A stretch of DNA of 57,472 bases from Hungatella sp. UBA7603 (GCA_002478865.1 DLJZ01000025.1:1-57472); one strand, 5' to 3'. Shown: positions 1 through 7,705, numbered from the stretch's first letter. Notes: generated by a model from the sequence alone, not told the origin. Numbers and translations are program-made.

Positions 1-513
1 CCTACTGGCGACACCGGACCTGCCGGGCCCGCTATTGCTTCAACTGGCTTCTCAGCCTTTAAGCCCGCTCTTACGGCTTCATCCAGTGCTCAGATTGCGT
101 CATGGACTGTCAGCTCGCCTTTATATGAAAATGAAGCAATAAGTACCGAAACCGGAGATTTTACTGTTCCTACTACAGGGAGATATTCACTGAGCGCTAC
201 CATTAATTATTCAACAACAGCGGCACTGACTGCATCTATTGGCAGTCAGAATCCTAAGTTCATTTTGAGAAAAACATTCCCCTCAACCCTGGATCTGATT
301 TCTGGACTGCTGCCAGTACTAAATATAGATTTAGCTCTTTTAACTTTGAGAGCAATATTAGGAAGCGGAACTGTGACACTAAGTGGAGAGGTGGAATTAA
401 CCGAAGGAGACGTAATTGGACTATTCTACGATGCCGATGGCTTAAGTTTGGACTTAAACTTAGGGGGCAACGATTTAGGAGGAATTATTTGGTCAATTCA
501 CAGAATTATTTAA
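1..513 (+). CDS. Collagen-like exosporium/spore-surface protein, C-terminal part (5' truncated by window)
   Basis: The frame is open from base 1 and stops at 511-513, so only the C-terminal 170 residues are present. The first residues read PTGDTGPAGPA, the end of a collagen-like Gly-X-Y tract. A beta-rich globular domain of about 155 residues follows, rich in Thr, Ser and Ala, with strands such as TVPTTGRYSLSATINYS and a Leu/Gly-rich tail. This resembles the C-terminal trimerisation domains of BclA-like exosporium glycoproteins (C1q/TNF-like fold). In Bacillus and Clostridium, such proteins form hair-like filaments on spores. Other sporulation genes in the window fit a spore-surface role, but a non-spore collagen-like adhesin is possible. 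An internal ATG at 265 is in the same frame and is not the true start. Confidence 0.72.
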   Translation, partial: PTGDTGPAGPAIASTGFSAFKPALTASSSAQIASWTVSSPLYENEAISTETGDFTVPTTGRYSLSATINYSTTAALTASIGSQNPKFILRKTFPSTLDLISGLLPVLNIDLALLTLRAILGSGTVTLSGEVELTEGDVIGLFYDADGLSLDLNLGGNDLGGIIWSIHRII

Positions 514-650
514 CACGTGATTGAGGCCAGATCTTTGGAATAATGAATCCTCTAAGATCACACGTCTATCTATCAGATTGGAGTTATAAAAAGCATACCC
601 TCCGATTAATAAAAAATCGAAGTAGATAAATATATAAAATGAAATCAAAA

Positions 651-678
651 AAAGAGACCTGGCATTTCAGGTCTCTTT
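651..678. terminator. Bidirectional terminator between the collagen-like gene and the deacetylase
   Basis: An 11-bp perfect stem (AAAGAGACCTG at 651-661 with CAGGTCTCTTT at 668-678) has a 6-nt loop and is flanked by A-rich and T-rich runs on both sides. It lies between two convergent genes and could stop both transcripts. The rest of 514-687 shows no gene. Confidence 0.8.
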
Positions 679-687
679 TACTATAAA

Positions 688-1407
688 TCAATCAATCAAC
701 AACTCATCAACCGTGACAAAGGAATAACCCTGTTTCGTCAAAATATCTATCACCTCAAGTGCTGCCTCAACAGAAGTCGGATAAACATCATGCATCAGAA
801 TTACATCCCCCGGCTCAACATGCTTAATAATATTTCGTACTACCTTTTTAGAGCTTTGAGTTTTCCAATCCAATGTATCTTTATTCCAAAGCACCACTGT
901 CATATTGGTGGTGCATTCAAGCTCATCAGTCCATGCACCATATGGAGGGCGAAGATACTGCGGCCTCACTCCTGTAATCTTTTCAATCTGTTCATTATTT
1001 TTTTCAATTTGCTCGCAGGCAGTATTTACCGATTCCTTACTCATCTGTACATGGCTGTAACCATGATTACCAATCAAATGTCCATCTTCCTGCATTTGTT
1101 TTACTATGTCTTCTTTTCCTTCTACATTTTCTCCGAGGAGAAAGAAAGTGGCGTGAACCCCCCTCTGTCTGAGACCATCCAGTAGCCGTGGGGTATAGAC
1201 GGAGTGGGGCCCGTCATCAAAGGTCAGCGCAATCTGCCTGCTACCAGAAAATTGATTTTTGACATCCTCTCTCGCATCCCCTCCTGCATCTGCCGGAAGG
1301 AAAAGTGTATCCTTTGTTTTTGAATATGATTCATACATTGCTCTCATGCATAAAACATCAAGTATAAAAACAGCCAAAAATAAGGCGACTTTCCATCTCA
1401 TTTTCAT
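688..1407 (-). CDS. Polysaccharide deacetylase (NodB/CE4 family), membrane-anchored
   Basis: This 239-residue protein has an N-terminal hydrophobic segment (about residues 5-22, VALFLAVFILDVL) that would anchor or export it. A carbohydrate esterase 4 domain covers about residues 55-235. Visible CE4 motifs are LTFDDGP (motif 1, general base and metal Asp), IGNHGYSH (motif 2, metal-binding His pair), RPPYGAW (motif 3) and ILMHD near the end (motif 5). Family members remove N-acetyl groups from peptidoglycan or chitooligosaccharides outside the membrane; Firmicute relatives include PdaA, PdaB and PgdA types. The compact size resembles PdaB-like spore or cell-wall deacetylases, but the substrate cannot be read from sequence. 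No strong ribosome binding site precedes the ATG at 1407; the ATG two codons later is an alternative. Confidence 0.9.
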   Translation of the reverse strand: MKMRWKVALFLAVFILDVLCMRAMYESYSKTKDTLFLPADAGGDAREDVKNQFSGSRQIALTFDDGPHSVYTPRLLDGLRQRGVHATFFLLGENVEGKEDIVKQMQEDGHLIGNHGYSHVQMSKESVNTACEQIEKNNEQIEKITGVRPQYLRPPYGAWTDELECTTNMTVVLWNKDTLDWKTQSSKKVVRNIIKHVEPGDVILMHDVYPTSVEAALEVIDILTKQGYSFVTVDELLID

Positions 1408-1572
1408 AATCTACAAGCCCAGCTTTCTGCCATTATTATTAAATCTATGGGCAATGACAGGAAAATAAAACCGAAACCTACGAAAGGCTTGTGTTTAATA
1501 TTCAGGACAAGTTAGTCACTGATTAAACCTGTATGAAAAGGGCATTTTTAGTTTCCTCTCCACCAATTAAAA

Positions 1573-1609
1573 AAGGGCTGTTCCTCCATTGAAATGGGGA
1601 ACAACCCTT
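1573..1609 (-). terminator. Terminator of the cold-shock gene
   Basis: AAGGGcTGTTCC at the left pairs with GGAACAaCCCTT at the right through a long, nearly perfect stem. On the minus strand it is followed by a T-run (TTTTTAATTGG). It lies just downstream of the cold-shock stop codon. Confidence 0.75.
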
Positions 1610-1636
1610 AAAGCTTACTTTAAACAGAAGCTTTCA

Positions 1637-1840
1637 TTAAGCCATGTTAACGTTAACTGCCTGAAGACCGCGGTTTCCTTCTGTTGTTTCGTAAGTTACT
1701 TTCTGGCCTTCTTCTAAAGTCTTGTAACCATCAGACATGATACCAGAGAAATGTACGAATACTTCTTCTCCTGTTGCATCATTAACAATAAAACCATAAC
1801 CCTTAGCACCATTAAACCATTTTACTGTACCGTTATTCAT
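1637..1840 (-). CDS. Cold-shock protein (CspA/CspB family)
   Basis: This 67-residue protein is one complete cold-shock domain, the usual length for bacterial Csp proteins. It has both RNA-binding motifs: KGYGFI (RNP1, about residues 13-18) and VFVHF (RNP2, about residues 27-31). Csp proteins bind single-stranded RNA and DNA as chaperones that keep mRNA open during cold shock or growth transitions. The ATG is preceded by AGGAGGTACACGT on the minus strand. The gene is monocistronic, with its own consensus promoter, a structured untranslated leader of about 130 nt and a terminator. Self-regulation through mRNA structure, as in E. coli cspA, is likely but inferred. Confidence 0.95.
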   Translation of the reverse strand: MNNGTVKWFNGAKGYGFIVNDATGEEVFVHFSGIMSDGYKTLEEGQKVTYETTEGNRGLQAVNVNMA

Positions 1841-1898
1841 TACGTGTACCTCCTATAAAATAAAAAAATAATTTTGATTTATCGCCTGAAACAAAAAA

Positions 1899-1952
1899 TC
1901 ACATATTTTAGTAAATCATCATCCGAAAATAATGACTTACAAAAATATGTGA
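1899..1952 (-). promoter_or_regulatory. Hairpin in the cold-shock mRNA leader
   Basis: On the minus strand the leader contains TCACATATTTT and, about 30 nt later, AAAATATGTGA, an 11-bp perfect stem. A second inner pairing (GTAAgTCAT with ATGAtgaTTTAC) is also present. The hairpin lies about 60 nt upstream of the start codon. Its AT-rich stem suits a temperature-responsive leader, but this is inference. Confidence 0.5.
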
Positions 1953-1982
1953 AATCATAACTCCATTCGATAATACACGTAC

Positions 1983-2011
1983 ATTCTAACCCGTATTTCC
2001 AAAAATGTCAA
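1983..2011 (-). promoter_or_regulatory. SigA-type promoter of the cold-shock gene
   Basis: The minus strand reads TTGACA, a 17-nt spacer, then TAGAAT: a perfect -35 and a one-mismatch -10 at ideal spacing. Transcription would start near 1976, giving a leader of about 135 nt. Confidence 0.85.
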
Positions 2012-2035
2012 GACTGTTCTGACATTTATAACGGG

Positions 2036-2075
2036 AAAAAAACAAGGCCACATCCTTTGAAAAGGATGGGACCCT
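2036..2075 (-). terminator. Terminator after rplL
   Basis: On the minus strand, CAGGGTCCCATCCTTT folds back on AAAGGATGTGGCCTTG and is followed by seven T residues. It closes the ribosomal operon directly after rplL, so rpoBC is not in this transcript. Confidence 0.85.
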
Positions 2076-2091
2076 GATAATTGGTCTATAA

Positions 2092-2460
2092 TTACTTTAA
2101 AGTAACTTTAGCGCCTTCTGCTTCTAATGCTGCCTTAACCTGCTCAGCCTCTTCTTTAGAAGCGCCAGCCTTTAATACCTTAGGAGCTCCATCAACTACG
2201 TCTTTAGCTTCTTTTAAGCCTAAGCCAGTAGCTTCACGAACAACTTTGATAACCTTAACCTTGTTAGGACCAACCTCTGTTAATTCTACGTCGAATTCTG
2301 TCTTCTCTTCAACTTCAGCTGCGCCTGCTGCTGCAACTACTACGCCTGCTGCTGCAGAAACACCGAATTCTTCCTCACATGCTTTTACTAATTCGTTTAA
2401 TTCTAATACAGATAATTCTTTGATTGCTTCGATAAATTCAACTGTTGTTAACTTTGCCAT
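2092..2460 (-). CDS. rplL: 50S ribosomal protein L7/L12
   Basis: This 122-residue protein has the classic L7/L12 layout. The N-terminal dimerisation domain (residues 1-35, [25 protein letters not shown]...) is followed by an Ala-rich flexible hinge (about 36-55) and a C-terminal domain carrying [38 protein letters not shown] and the terminal KVTLK. Two dimers or more bind L10 to form the ribosomal stalk, which recruits and stimulates GTPase factors such as EF-Tu and EF-G. The gene lies downstream of rplJ in the same minus-strand transcript, with a strong AGGAGG-like site (CGGAGGTAT) before the ATG. A terminator follows; the usual neighbour rpoB is absent. Confidence 0.98.
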   Translation of the reverse strand: MAKLTTVEFIEAIKELSVLELNELVKACEEEFGVSAAAGVVVAAAGAAEVEEKTEFDVELTEVGPNKVKVIKVVREATGLGLKEAKDVVDGAPKVLKAGASKEEAEQVKAALEAEGAKVTLK

Positions 2461-2580
2461 GATAATATACCTCCGTATTTAATATGAGTGTTTTTTTAAT
2501 GAAGTTCGATTCGCCTTTGGCTCATCGAACGGCTAATTTTCTAAATGTAAGCAACGCTTCGCTTGCTTTCATTAAGAAAA

Positions 2581-3075
2581 TTATGCTTCTGCGCTCTGTC
2601 CTTCTGCAATCTGCTTGAGAACGCGAGCAAAGTTTGTGATAGGAGACTGAATACTTCCAAGTAACTTTCCAAGAAGAATTTCTCTGGAAGGAATGCTGGA
2701 AATCTTCTGCATACCTGTTGCATCATAATAAATGCCTTCAACAACACCGCCCTTGATTTCTAATGCTGGAGCTGTTTTAGCAAACTCAGCAAGAATTCTT
2801 GCAGGAGCTGTTGCGTCTGTCTTGGATACAGCGATTGCTGTAGGGCCTTCCAGACTTGGGTCCAGTGCTTCAAAAGCTGTACCCTGTGCTGCAAAACGGA
2901 TCATAGTGTTCTTATATACTTTATAAGTAACACCAGCTTCTCTTAATTTCTTACGAAGCTCTGTATCCTGTGAAACGGTGATACCGCGGTAGTCTACGAC
3001 TACTGCAGTTTCAGCGCCGTCCAGTAATTCTTTGATCTCGCTCACGATTGGCTGCTTTAATTCAACTTTTGCCAT
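2581..3075 (-). CDS. rplJ: 50S ribosomal protein L10
   Basis: This 164-residue protein matches the usual L10 length. It starts MAKVELKQPIVSEIKELL and contains the family signature VVDYRGITVSQDTELRKKLREAGVTYKVYKNT (positions about 27-58). The C-terminal helix that binds L7/L12 dimers ends the protein. L10 anchors the stalk to 23S rRNA near L11 and, when in excess, represses its own mRNA by binding the leader. Here the gene is preceded by a recognisable L10 leader and a dedicated promoter. The start is supported by AACAGGAGGTAAACC directly upstream on the minus strand. Confidence 0.98.
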   Translation of the reverse strand: MAKVELKQPIVSEIKELLDGAETAVVVDYRGITVSQDTELRKKLREAGVTYKVYKNTMIRFAAQGTAFEALDPSLEGPTAIAVSKTDATAPARILAEFAKTAPALEIKGGVVEGIYYDATGMQKISSIPSREILLGKLLGSIQSPITNFARVLKQIAEGQSAEA

Positions 3076-3271
3076 TATGGTTTACCTCCTGTTTAGTCTG
3101 AGCCCTACGGTTGTCCGCATGGCCCGCTTGTATAAACCGCAAAGAAAAACCTCTCCGCCAAAAGGACAGAGAGGTCTACAATTCATTTAATAAAAAATGA
3201 TTCTTGTATGTTCCTCGGCAGGCGTTCACACCTTATGCCTTACGGCACCTGCTATCTTCGGCAGTCAATAC
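3076..3271 (-). ncRNA. Ribosomal protein L10 leader (autoregulatory mRNA element)
   Basis: The minus-strand RNA upstream of rplJ carries the pattern known from Firmicute L10 leaders: AGGTGCCGTAAGGC followed by AAGGTGTGAACGCCTGCCGAGG, near its 5' end. Further down, ACCTCTC (3169-3175) pairs with GAGAGGT (3149-3155) and is followed by TTTTTCTTT, a Rho-independent attenuator about 75-100 nt before the start codon. Known biology: L10, or the L10-L12 complex, binds this RNA when free of rRNA and lowers expression of rplJL. The match is by eye. Confidence 0.85.
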
Positions 3272-3277
3272 TAAGTT

Positions 3278-3306
3278 AGTATAACATTATCTATAATTAA
3301 TGTCAA
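3278..3306 (-). promoter_or_regulatory. SigA-type promoter for rplJL
   Basis: The minus strand reads TTGACA, 17 nt, TATACT, near-consensus. It lies just after the rplA stop, so rplJ-rplL has its own strong promoter and starts right at the L10 leader. Confidence 0.87.
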
Positions 3307-3319
3307 CCACAAAACAAAA

Positions 3320-4015
3320 TTAGTTCATTAACTTTGCTACGTTAAGCTTAACGCCAGGTCCCATTGTGGAAGCCAGAGTCACGCTCTTTAAGTAAGCACC
3401 TTTAACTGTACTTGGTTTTGCTTTGACGATTGCATCAACAAGCGTCTGGAAGTTGTCCGCTAACTGTTCTTCTGTAAAAGAAGCTTTTCCAACTGGCACG
3501 TGGATAATATTAGTTTTATCAAGTCTGTACTCAACCTTACCAGCTTTGATATCATTAATTGCTTTTGTTACGTCCATAGTAACGGTACCAGCTTTAGGGT
3601 TTGGCATTAAGCCCTTAGGTCCAAGGACACGTCCTAAACGACCAACAACACCCATCATGTCTGGAGTAGCAACAACTACATCAAAATCTAACCAACCTTC
3701 GTTCTGGATTCTTGGAATTAATTCCTCAGCTCCAACATGGTCTGCGCCTGCTGCAATAGCTTCGTCAGCCTTAGGTCCCTTAGCGAAAACTAAGATACGA
3801 ACAGTTTTTCCTGTACCGTGAGGAAGTACAACGGCACCACGGATCTGCTGGTCAGCGTGACGTCCGTCACAACCGGTTCTGATATGAGCTTCAATGGTTT
3901 CATTAAATTTTGCACTTGCATTCGTCTTAACTAAAGAGATTGCTACTGGTGCATCGTAGAGAACAGAGCGATCAACTGATTTAGCTGCTTCTACATATCT
4001 TTTTCCTTTTTTCAT
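3320..4015 (-). CDS. rplA: 50S ribosomal protein L1
   Basis: This 231-residue protein is of normal L1 length and starts [12 protein letters not shown]. It contains the L1 signature region [12 protein letters not shown] (about residues 125-136) and ends [14 protein letters not shown]1 binds 23S rRNA at the mobile L1 stalk, which helps eject deacylated tRNA, and it represses translation of the rplK-rplA mRNA. I chose the ATG at 4015 because it has AGGAGG at proper spacing and matches family N-termini. The longer open frame to 4060 only translates the hairpin element that precedes the gene. It lies 133 nt downstream of rplK. Confidence 0.97.
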   Translation of the reverse strand: MKKGKRYVEAAKSVDRSVLYDAPVAISLVKTNASAKFNETIEAHIRTGCDGRHADQQIRGAVVLPHGTGKTVRILVFAKGPKADEAIAAGADHVGAEELIPRIQNEGWLDFDVVVATPDMMGVVGRLGRVLGPKGLMPNPKAGTVTMDVTKAINDIKAGKVEYRLDKTNIIHVPVGKASFTEEQLADNFQTLVDAIVKAKPSTVKGAYLKSVTLASTMGPGVKLNVAKLMN

Positions 4016-4031
4016 TCTAAATAACCTCCTA

Positions 4032-4061
4032 GTGGTATTGTCGGGGATTTTCCCTCCCACG
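4032..4061 (-). promoter_or_regulatory. Putative L1-binding hairpin upstream of rplA
   Basis: On the minus strand the 30-nt element starts CGTGGGAGGG and ends CCCCGACAATACCAC. GTGG pairs with CCAC and GGG with CCC, leaving an asymmetric internal loop (GA opposite CGACAATA). An almost identical copy precedes rplK. It lies directly before the Shine-Dalgarno of rplA. L1 is known to bind such two-helix, asymmetric-loop elements in its own mRNA; that this is the L1 site is inference. Confidence 0.65.
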
Positions 4062-4148
4062 TTTTCAAAACTTCGATGATTGCAACAAAGGAAGTTCGGC
4101 TTGCCAGAGGGCCTGCCGAACAGCTAATTTTTTGACTAAGTCAAAAAA

Positions 4149-4577
4149 TTATGCCTCTTCAACGGTGATACCCATACTTCTTGCGGTACCAGAGATCATG
4201 CTCATAGCTGCTTCCACAGATGCAGCATTTAAATCAGGCATCTTAAGTTCAGCAATCTTCTGTAATTCAGCTTTGGATATGGTAGCTACCTTTGTCTTAT
4301 TCGGAACTGCTGATCCGGATTTAAGCTTACAAGCTTTCTTTAACAAAACGGCAGCTGGCGGAGTCTTTGTAATGAAGCTGAAGCTTCTGTCAGCATAAAC
4401 AGTGATTACGACTGGAATGATTAAATCACCCTGATCAGCTGTTCTTGCGTTGAATTCCTTTGTAAACTGTACAATGTTTACACCATGCTGTCCAAGAGCT
4501 GGACCTACAGGAGGAGCTGGTGTAGCTTTTCCTGCTGGAATCTGCAATTTGATATATCCTGTTACTTTCTTTGCCAT
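4149..4577 (-). CDS. rplK: 50S ribosomal protein L11
   Basis: This 142-residue protein has the expected L11 length and features. The N-terminal domain contains [29 protein letters not shown] with the Pro-rich thiostrepton-region motif. The rRNA-binding C-terminal domain ends with the signature [35 protein letters not shown]11 forms the GTPase-associated centre with L10-L12 and is needed for RelA-type stringent sensing. The start at 4577 ([11 protein letters not shown]) has TAGGAGGTGCC just upstream. The longer frame to 4640 crosses the conserved hairpin and is rejected. It lies between nusG and rplA. Confidence 0.97.
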   Translation of the reverse strand: MAKKVTGYIKLQIPAGKATPAPPVGPALGQHGVNIVQFTKEFNARTADQGDLIIPVVITVYADRSFSFITKTPPAAVLLKKACKLKSGSAVPNKTKVATISKAELQKIAELKMPDLNAASVEAAMSMISGTARSMGITVEEA

Positions 4578-4600
4578 AATTAGGCACCTCCTAAATAAAT

Positions 4601-4629
4601 GTGGTATTGTCGGGGAATTCCCTCCCACG
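4601..4629 (-). promoter_or_regulatory. Putative L1-binding hairpin upstream of rplK
   Basis: On the minus strand: CGTGGGAGGG, then AATT, then CCCCGACAATACCAC. The stem and loop pattern is the same as in the element at 4032-4061, differing only in the inner loop (AATT against AAAAT). It lies about 12 nt before the AGGAGG of rplK. Confidence 0.65.
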
Positions 4630-4662
4630 AGCCTATACAACCGTATAAGCCGCTTTTACTTG

Positions 4663-5178
4663 TTACATCTTCTTAATCTCGCTGAAATTCAGTTCTACTG
4701 GGGTTTCCCGGCCGAACATCTCAACATTAATGGTGATGGTTTTCTTACCTTCATTGATGGACTTGATGGCACCAATGGTATCTTTCCATGCACCGGAAGT
4801 TACCACTACGGTATCTCCCACTTCAAAGCCGATAATGACCTCTTCGTTTCTGAATCCAAGTTTCTCCATCTCATCTTCTGTCAGAGGAACTGGTTTTGAT
4901 CCAGGACCAACAAAGCCTGTCACTCCTCGGGTATTACGTACCACATACCATGTATCATCATTCATGAACATGTGAATCAGTACATAGCCGGGAAACATCT
5001 TTTTATCAGCCTTCTTTTCCACGCCATTTTTAATTTCAATGACTGCTTCAAGAGGAACTGATACTTCCAGAATCTGGTCCTGCAAGTTTCTGTTTTCGAT
5101 TGTTTTTTCAATATCGACTTTTACTTTGTTCTCATAACCTGAATAGGTATGGACTACATACCAATTTGCTTCTGACAT
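4663..5178 (-). CDS. nusG: Transcription termination/antitermination factor NusG
   Basis: This 171-residue protein has the two standard NusG domains. The NGN domain (residues about 1-110: WYVVHTYSGYENKVKVDIE..., MFPGYVLIHMFMNDDTWYVVRNTRGVTGFVG) binds the RNA polymerase clamp. The KOW domain (about 120-170: FEVGDTVVVTSGAWKDTIGAIKSI) contacts Rho or ribosomal protein S10. In Firmicutes NusG also promotes sequence-specific pausing. The order rpmG-secE-nusG-rplK-rplA is the normal bacterial order, and secE ends 23 nt upstream. Confidence 0.98.
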   Translation of the reverse strand: MSEANWYVVHTYSGYENKVKVDIEKTIENRNLQDQILEVSVPLEAVIEIKNGVEKKADKKMFPGYVLIHMFMNDDTWYVVRNTRGVTGFVGPGSKPVPLTEDEMEKLGFRNEEVIIGFEVGDTVVVTSGAWKDTIGAIKSINEGKKTITINVEMFGRETPVELNFSEIKKM

Positions 5179-5201
5179 AAACTCACCTTAACCCTTATGA
5201 A

Positions 5202-5405
5202 TTATAAGATAAAACTAAGACCAAACTTGACGATCAGATCAATAATCGCAATAATCAGTCCTAAAGCAATCGCTGCTGATACAACAGCAATCGTCTGTTT
5301 CGTTACGGTATCTTTGTCAGGCCAAACGATTTTTGTAAACTCAGCTTTTAAACCTTTAAAAAAGCTTCTTTTCTGAGCGCCCTCGCTGTTCACTGTATCT
5401 CCCAT
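5202..5405 (-). CDS. secE: Preprotein translocase subunit SecE
   Basis: This 67-residue protein has the short single-span SecE form usual in Gram-positive bacteria. A basic amphipathic segment with the typical FFKGLKAEFTKIVWPDKDTVTKQT motif (about residues 14-37) precedes one transmembrane helix (about 41-66, IAVVSAAIALGLIIAIIDLIVKFGLSFIL). SecE clamps SecY in the membrane translocon. It lies between rpmG (24 nt upstream) and nusG (23 nt downstream), as expected. Confidence 0.96.
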   Translation of the reverse strand: MGDTVNSEGAQKRSFFKGLKAEFTKIVWPDKDTVTKQTIAVVSAAIALGLIIAIIDLIVKFGLSFIL

Positions 5406-5429
5406 AATTTCACATCCTTTACAAACTGA

Positions 5430-5579
5430 TTACTTTGTTTCCTTGTGCATTGTATGACTCTTACAGAATTTACAATATTTCTTTGTTTCCATTCTGTCCG
5501 GATGAGTCTTCTTATCCTTGGTCATATTGTAATTACGCTGTTTGCATTCAGTACATGCCAGTGTGATTTTTGTGCGCAC
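5430..5579 (-). CDS. rpmG: 50S ribosomal protein L33
   Basis: A 49-residue frame with a GTG start that is easily overlooked. It reads [18 protein letters not shown], then continues with [27 protein letters not shown]. The two CxxC pairs (CTEC and CKFC) are the zinc ribbon of the C+ form of L33. Loss of this form to a C- paralogue occurs in zinc-limited bacteria, so this version likely serves zinc-replete growth. The GTG is preceded by GTGGAGGTGGAAGTC, a good ribosome binding site. It is first in the secE-nusG operon, a standard arrangement, and is followed by secE after 24 nt. Confidence 0.95.
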   Translation of the reverse strand: MRTKITLACTECKQRNYNMTKDKKTHPDRMETKKYCKFCKSHTMHKETK

Positions 5580-5688
5580 GACTTCCACCTCCACTTAAAT
5601 TTTCGTTGTTGTGTTTCAGTCTCTTTTTATCTGCTGTAATCATTTTTGAGCATAAAAAAAAGACCTAAGCTCTTCCATTCGCCCAATC

Positions 5689-5718
5689 ACTATAACACAT
5701 AGGGGCAGGATTCGTCAA
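5689..5718 (-). promoter_or_regulatory. SigA-type promoter of the rpmG-secE-nusG-rplKA operon
   Basis: The minus strand reads TTGACG, an 18-nt spacer, then TATAGT. It lies about 110 nt upstream of the rpmG start. No other good promoter is visible between it and rplK. Confidence 0.75.
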
Positions 5719-5763
5719 TCTTTTTTTATTTAAACCGATTAAATTATAGCGTCTTGACATTAT

Positions 5764-5806
5764 AACACGGGAAACTTTAAAAAGCAAGCATAAAGTTTCC
5801 CGTGTT
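5764..5806 (-). terminator. Hairpin after rmlD, probable terminator
   Basis: AACACGGGAAACTTT pairs perfectly with AAAGTTTCCCGTGTT across a 13-nt loop directly after the rmlD stop. The T-tail on the minus strand is short (ATAATGT), so termination strength is uncertain. Confidence 0.6.
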
Positions 5807-5811
5807 GCTAT

Positions 5812-6657
5812 TTAATACTCGATCTCTGTCAGATATCTTGCAAGGGCATCCTGCCAAATTGGAAGACGTTCAAAGCCGTTTTCTTCAAGCTTATCTCGGT
5901 TCATTCGGCTGTTCATCGGACGTTTTGCCTTAACTGGAAACTGATCGGATCCTACAGGTTCCACTGTGACATTCATACCTGCCTGCTTAAAGATCTCACA
6001 AGCAAAGTCATACCAGCTGCACTGTCCTTCATTGGTTGCATGATAGCGGCCGTACCGGTCTGTCTCAATCATATCAACAAGAAGTCTGGCAAGGTCATAA
6101 GTATAGGTAGGAGAACCGATCTGATCGTCAACTACCGTAAGCTTATCTCTTGTCTTTCCAAGGTTTAGCATGGTCTTTATAAAATTCTTTCCATTAACTC
6201 CAAATACCCAGGCAATACGCACCGTAAAATATTTCTCAAGAATTTCTTCAATTGCAAGCTCACCCTCATATTTGGTCTGTCCGTAAACATTTAACGGTTC
6301 TCTCTTGTCATCTGGTTCCCAAGGGCGGGTTCCCTGACCATTGAAAACATAATCCGTACTGATGTACATCATCTTGATGTCTAAGTCCTTGCATACTTTG
6401 GCAATGTACTTAGTTCCAGTCGCATTTACATTTCTACAAAGCTCCTCATTATCTTCTGCTGCATCAACGGCAGTATAGGCTGCACAATGAATGACTGCGT
6501 CAGGAGCGGATTCTTTTATAACACGGTTTACACTTTCCTCGTTCGTGATGTCCATCTCTTCAATATCCACACCTACGGCTTCATGTCCCCACTTTTTTAA
6601 TTCATTTACAACGTCAAAACCAAGCTGGCCTTTTACGCCAGTTACTAATACTTTCAT
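5812..6657 (-). CDS. rfbD: dTDP-4-dehydrorhamnose reductase
   Basis: A 281-residue short-chain reductase, the usual RmlD length. It begins MKVLVTGVKGQLGFDV, a GxxGxxG NAD(P)-binding Rossmann motif. The catalytic YGQTKYEGE (YxxxK) lies near residue 128, after ISTDYVFNGQGTRPWEP, both strongly RmlD-like. It reduces dTDP-4-dehydro-L-rhamnose with NADPH to dTDP-L-rhamnose, the precursor of cell-wall or capsule rhamnose. It is last in the rmlA-rmlB-rmlD operon, 25 nt after rmlB. The 3,5-epimerase RmlC, which makes its substrate, is not in the cluster. Confidence 0.95.
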   Translation of the reverse strand: MKVLVTGVKGQLGFDVVNELKKWGHEAVGVDIEEMDITNEESVNRVIKESAPDAVIHCAAYTAVDAAEDNEELCRNVNATGTKYIAKVCKDLDIKMMYISTDYVFNGQGTRPWEPDDKREPLNVYGQTKYEGELAIEEILEKYFTVRIAWVFGVNGKNFIKTMLNLGKTRDKLTVVDDQIGSPTYTYDLARLLVDMIETDRYGRYHATNEGQCSWYDFACEIFKQAGMNVTVEPVGSDQFPVKAKRPMNSRMNRDKLEENGFERLPIWQDALARYLTEIEY

Positions 6658-6682
6658 AAATGCCTCATTTCACAGATGGATT

Positions 6683-7705
6683 TTATAAACGGTTTCCGTA
6701 CATATTATCGAAATAATTCTGATACTCACCATTGATAATATGCTTCCACCAGTCTTCATTATCCAAATACCACTGAATGGTCTGACGAATTCCAGTATCA
6801 AAATTGTATTTTGGTTTCCAGCCAAGCTCTGTCTCTAACTTCTCTGGATCAATAGCATAACGTCTATCATGACCTGGACGATCTTTTACATATTTAATCA
6901 GGCTTTCCGGTTTATCAAGCGCCTCTAAAATGGTTTTTACCACTTCCAGGTTGGTGCGCTCATTGTGTCCGCCTACGTTGTAGACTTCTCCTTCTTTTCC
7001 CTTATGAATAATTAAATCAATGGCCTCGCAGTGATCAGACACATGAAGCCAGTCTCTTACATTCTCTCCTGTTCCATAAACAGGAAGCTCTTCCCCTGCA
7101 AGAGCGCGGCTGATGATCAAAGGAATCAGCTTCTCTGGGAAATGGTATGGTCCGTAGTTATTGGAACATCTTGAAATAGTCACAGGAAGTCCAAAGGTTC
7201 TCTGGTATGCTAATACAAATAAATCAGCACTTGCCTTAGAGGAGGAATATGGGCTTGAAGTGTGAAGAGGTGTTTCCTCCGTAAAGAATAAGTCAGGGCG
7301 GTCTAATGGAAGGTCGCCGTATACTTCATCGGTGGAAACCTGATGATAACGCTTAATTCCGTAAGTACGGCAAGCATCAAGTAAGGTTGTGGTTCCCATT
7401 ACATTGGTTCTTACAAATGACTCTGGGTCAGTAATAGAACGATCTACGTGGCTCTCAGCCGCGAAGTTCACTACCACATCTGGTTTTTCTTCCTCAAATA
7501 ATCCAAATACAAATTCTCTGTCTGCGATGTCACCTTTGACAAATTTATAATTTGGTTTATCCTCAACAGGTTTTAATGTTTCAAGATTTCCTGCGTATGT
7601 TAAAAGATCTAAATTGATAATCTGGTAATCTGGGTATTTATCTACCATATGGTGTACAAAATTTCCGCCAATAAATCCTGCACCGCCTGTAACGATAATT
7701 TTCAT
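6683..7705 (-). CDS. rfbB: dTDP-glucose 4,6-dehydratase
   Basis: A 340-residue extended short-chain dehydratase of normal RmlB length. It has the NAD-binding GGAGFIGGNFV near the N-terminus, the catalytic region STDEVYGDL with Thr-Asp-Glu, and YSSSKASAD supplying the YxxxK. The ending NYFDNMYGNR is typical of the family. It converts dTDP-glucose to dTDP-4-keto-6-deoxyglucose, a branch point for rhamnose and other deoxysugars. The start has AAGGAGGAATGATCC just upstream. It sits between rmlA and rmlD in one operon. Confidence 0.96.
   Translation of the reverse strand: MKIIVTGGAGFIGGNFVHHMVDKYPDYQIINLDLLTYAGNLETLKPVEDKPNYKFVKGDIADREFVFGLFEEEKPDVVVNFAAESHVDRSITDPESFVRTNVMGTTTLLDACRTYGIKRYHQVSTDEVYGDLPLDRPDLFFTEETPLHTSSPYSSSKASADLFVLAYQRTFGLPVTISRCSNNYGPYHFPEKLIPLIISRALAGEELPVYGTGENVRDWLHVSDHCEAIDLIIHKGKEGEVYNVGGHNERTNLEVVKTILEALDKPESLIKYVKDRPGHDRRYAIDPEKLETELGWKPKYNFDTGIRQTIQWYLDNEDWWKHIINGEYQNYFDNMYGNRL

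Noticed and set aside
2081..2482. 133-codon open frame on the plus strand opposite rplL
   Set aside because: It is the Ala- and Ser-rich shadow of rplL in the antisense strand, without a ribosome binding site or family features.
4016..4060. Longer start for rplA
   Set aside because: The extra 15 codons translate the conserved hairpin also found before rplK; the ATG at 4015 has AGGAGG and matches L1 N-termini.
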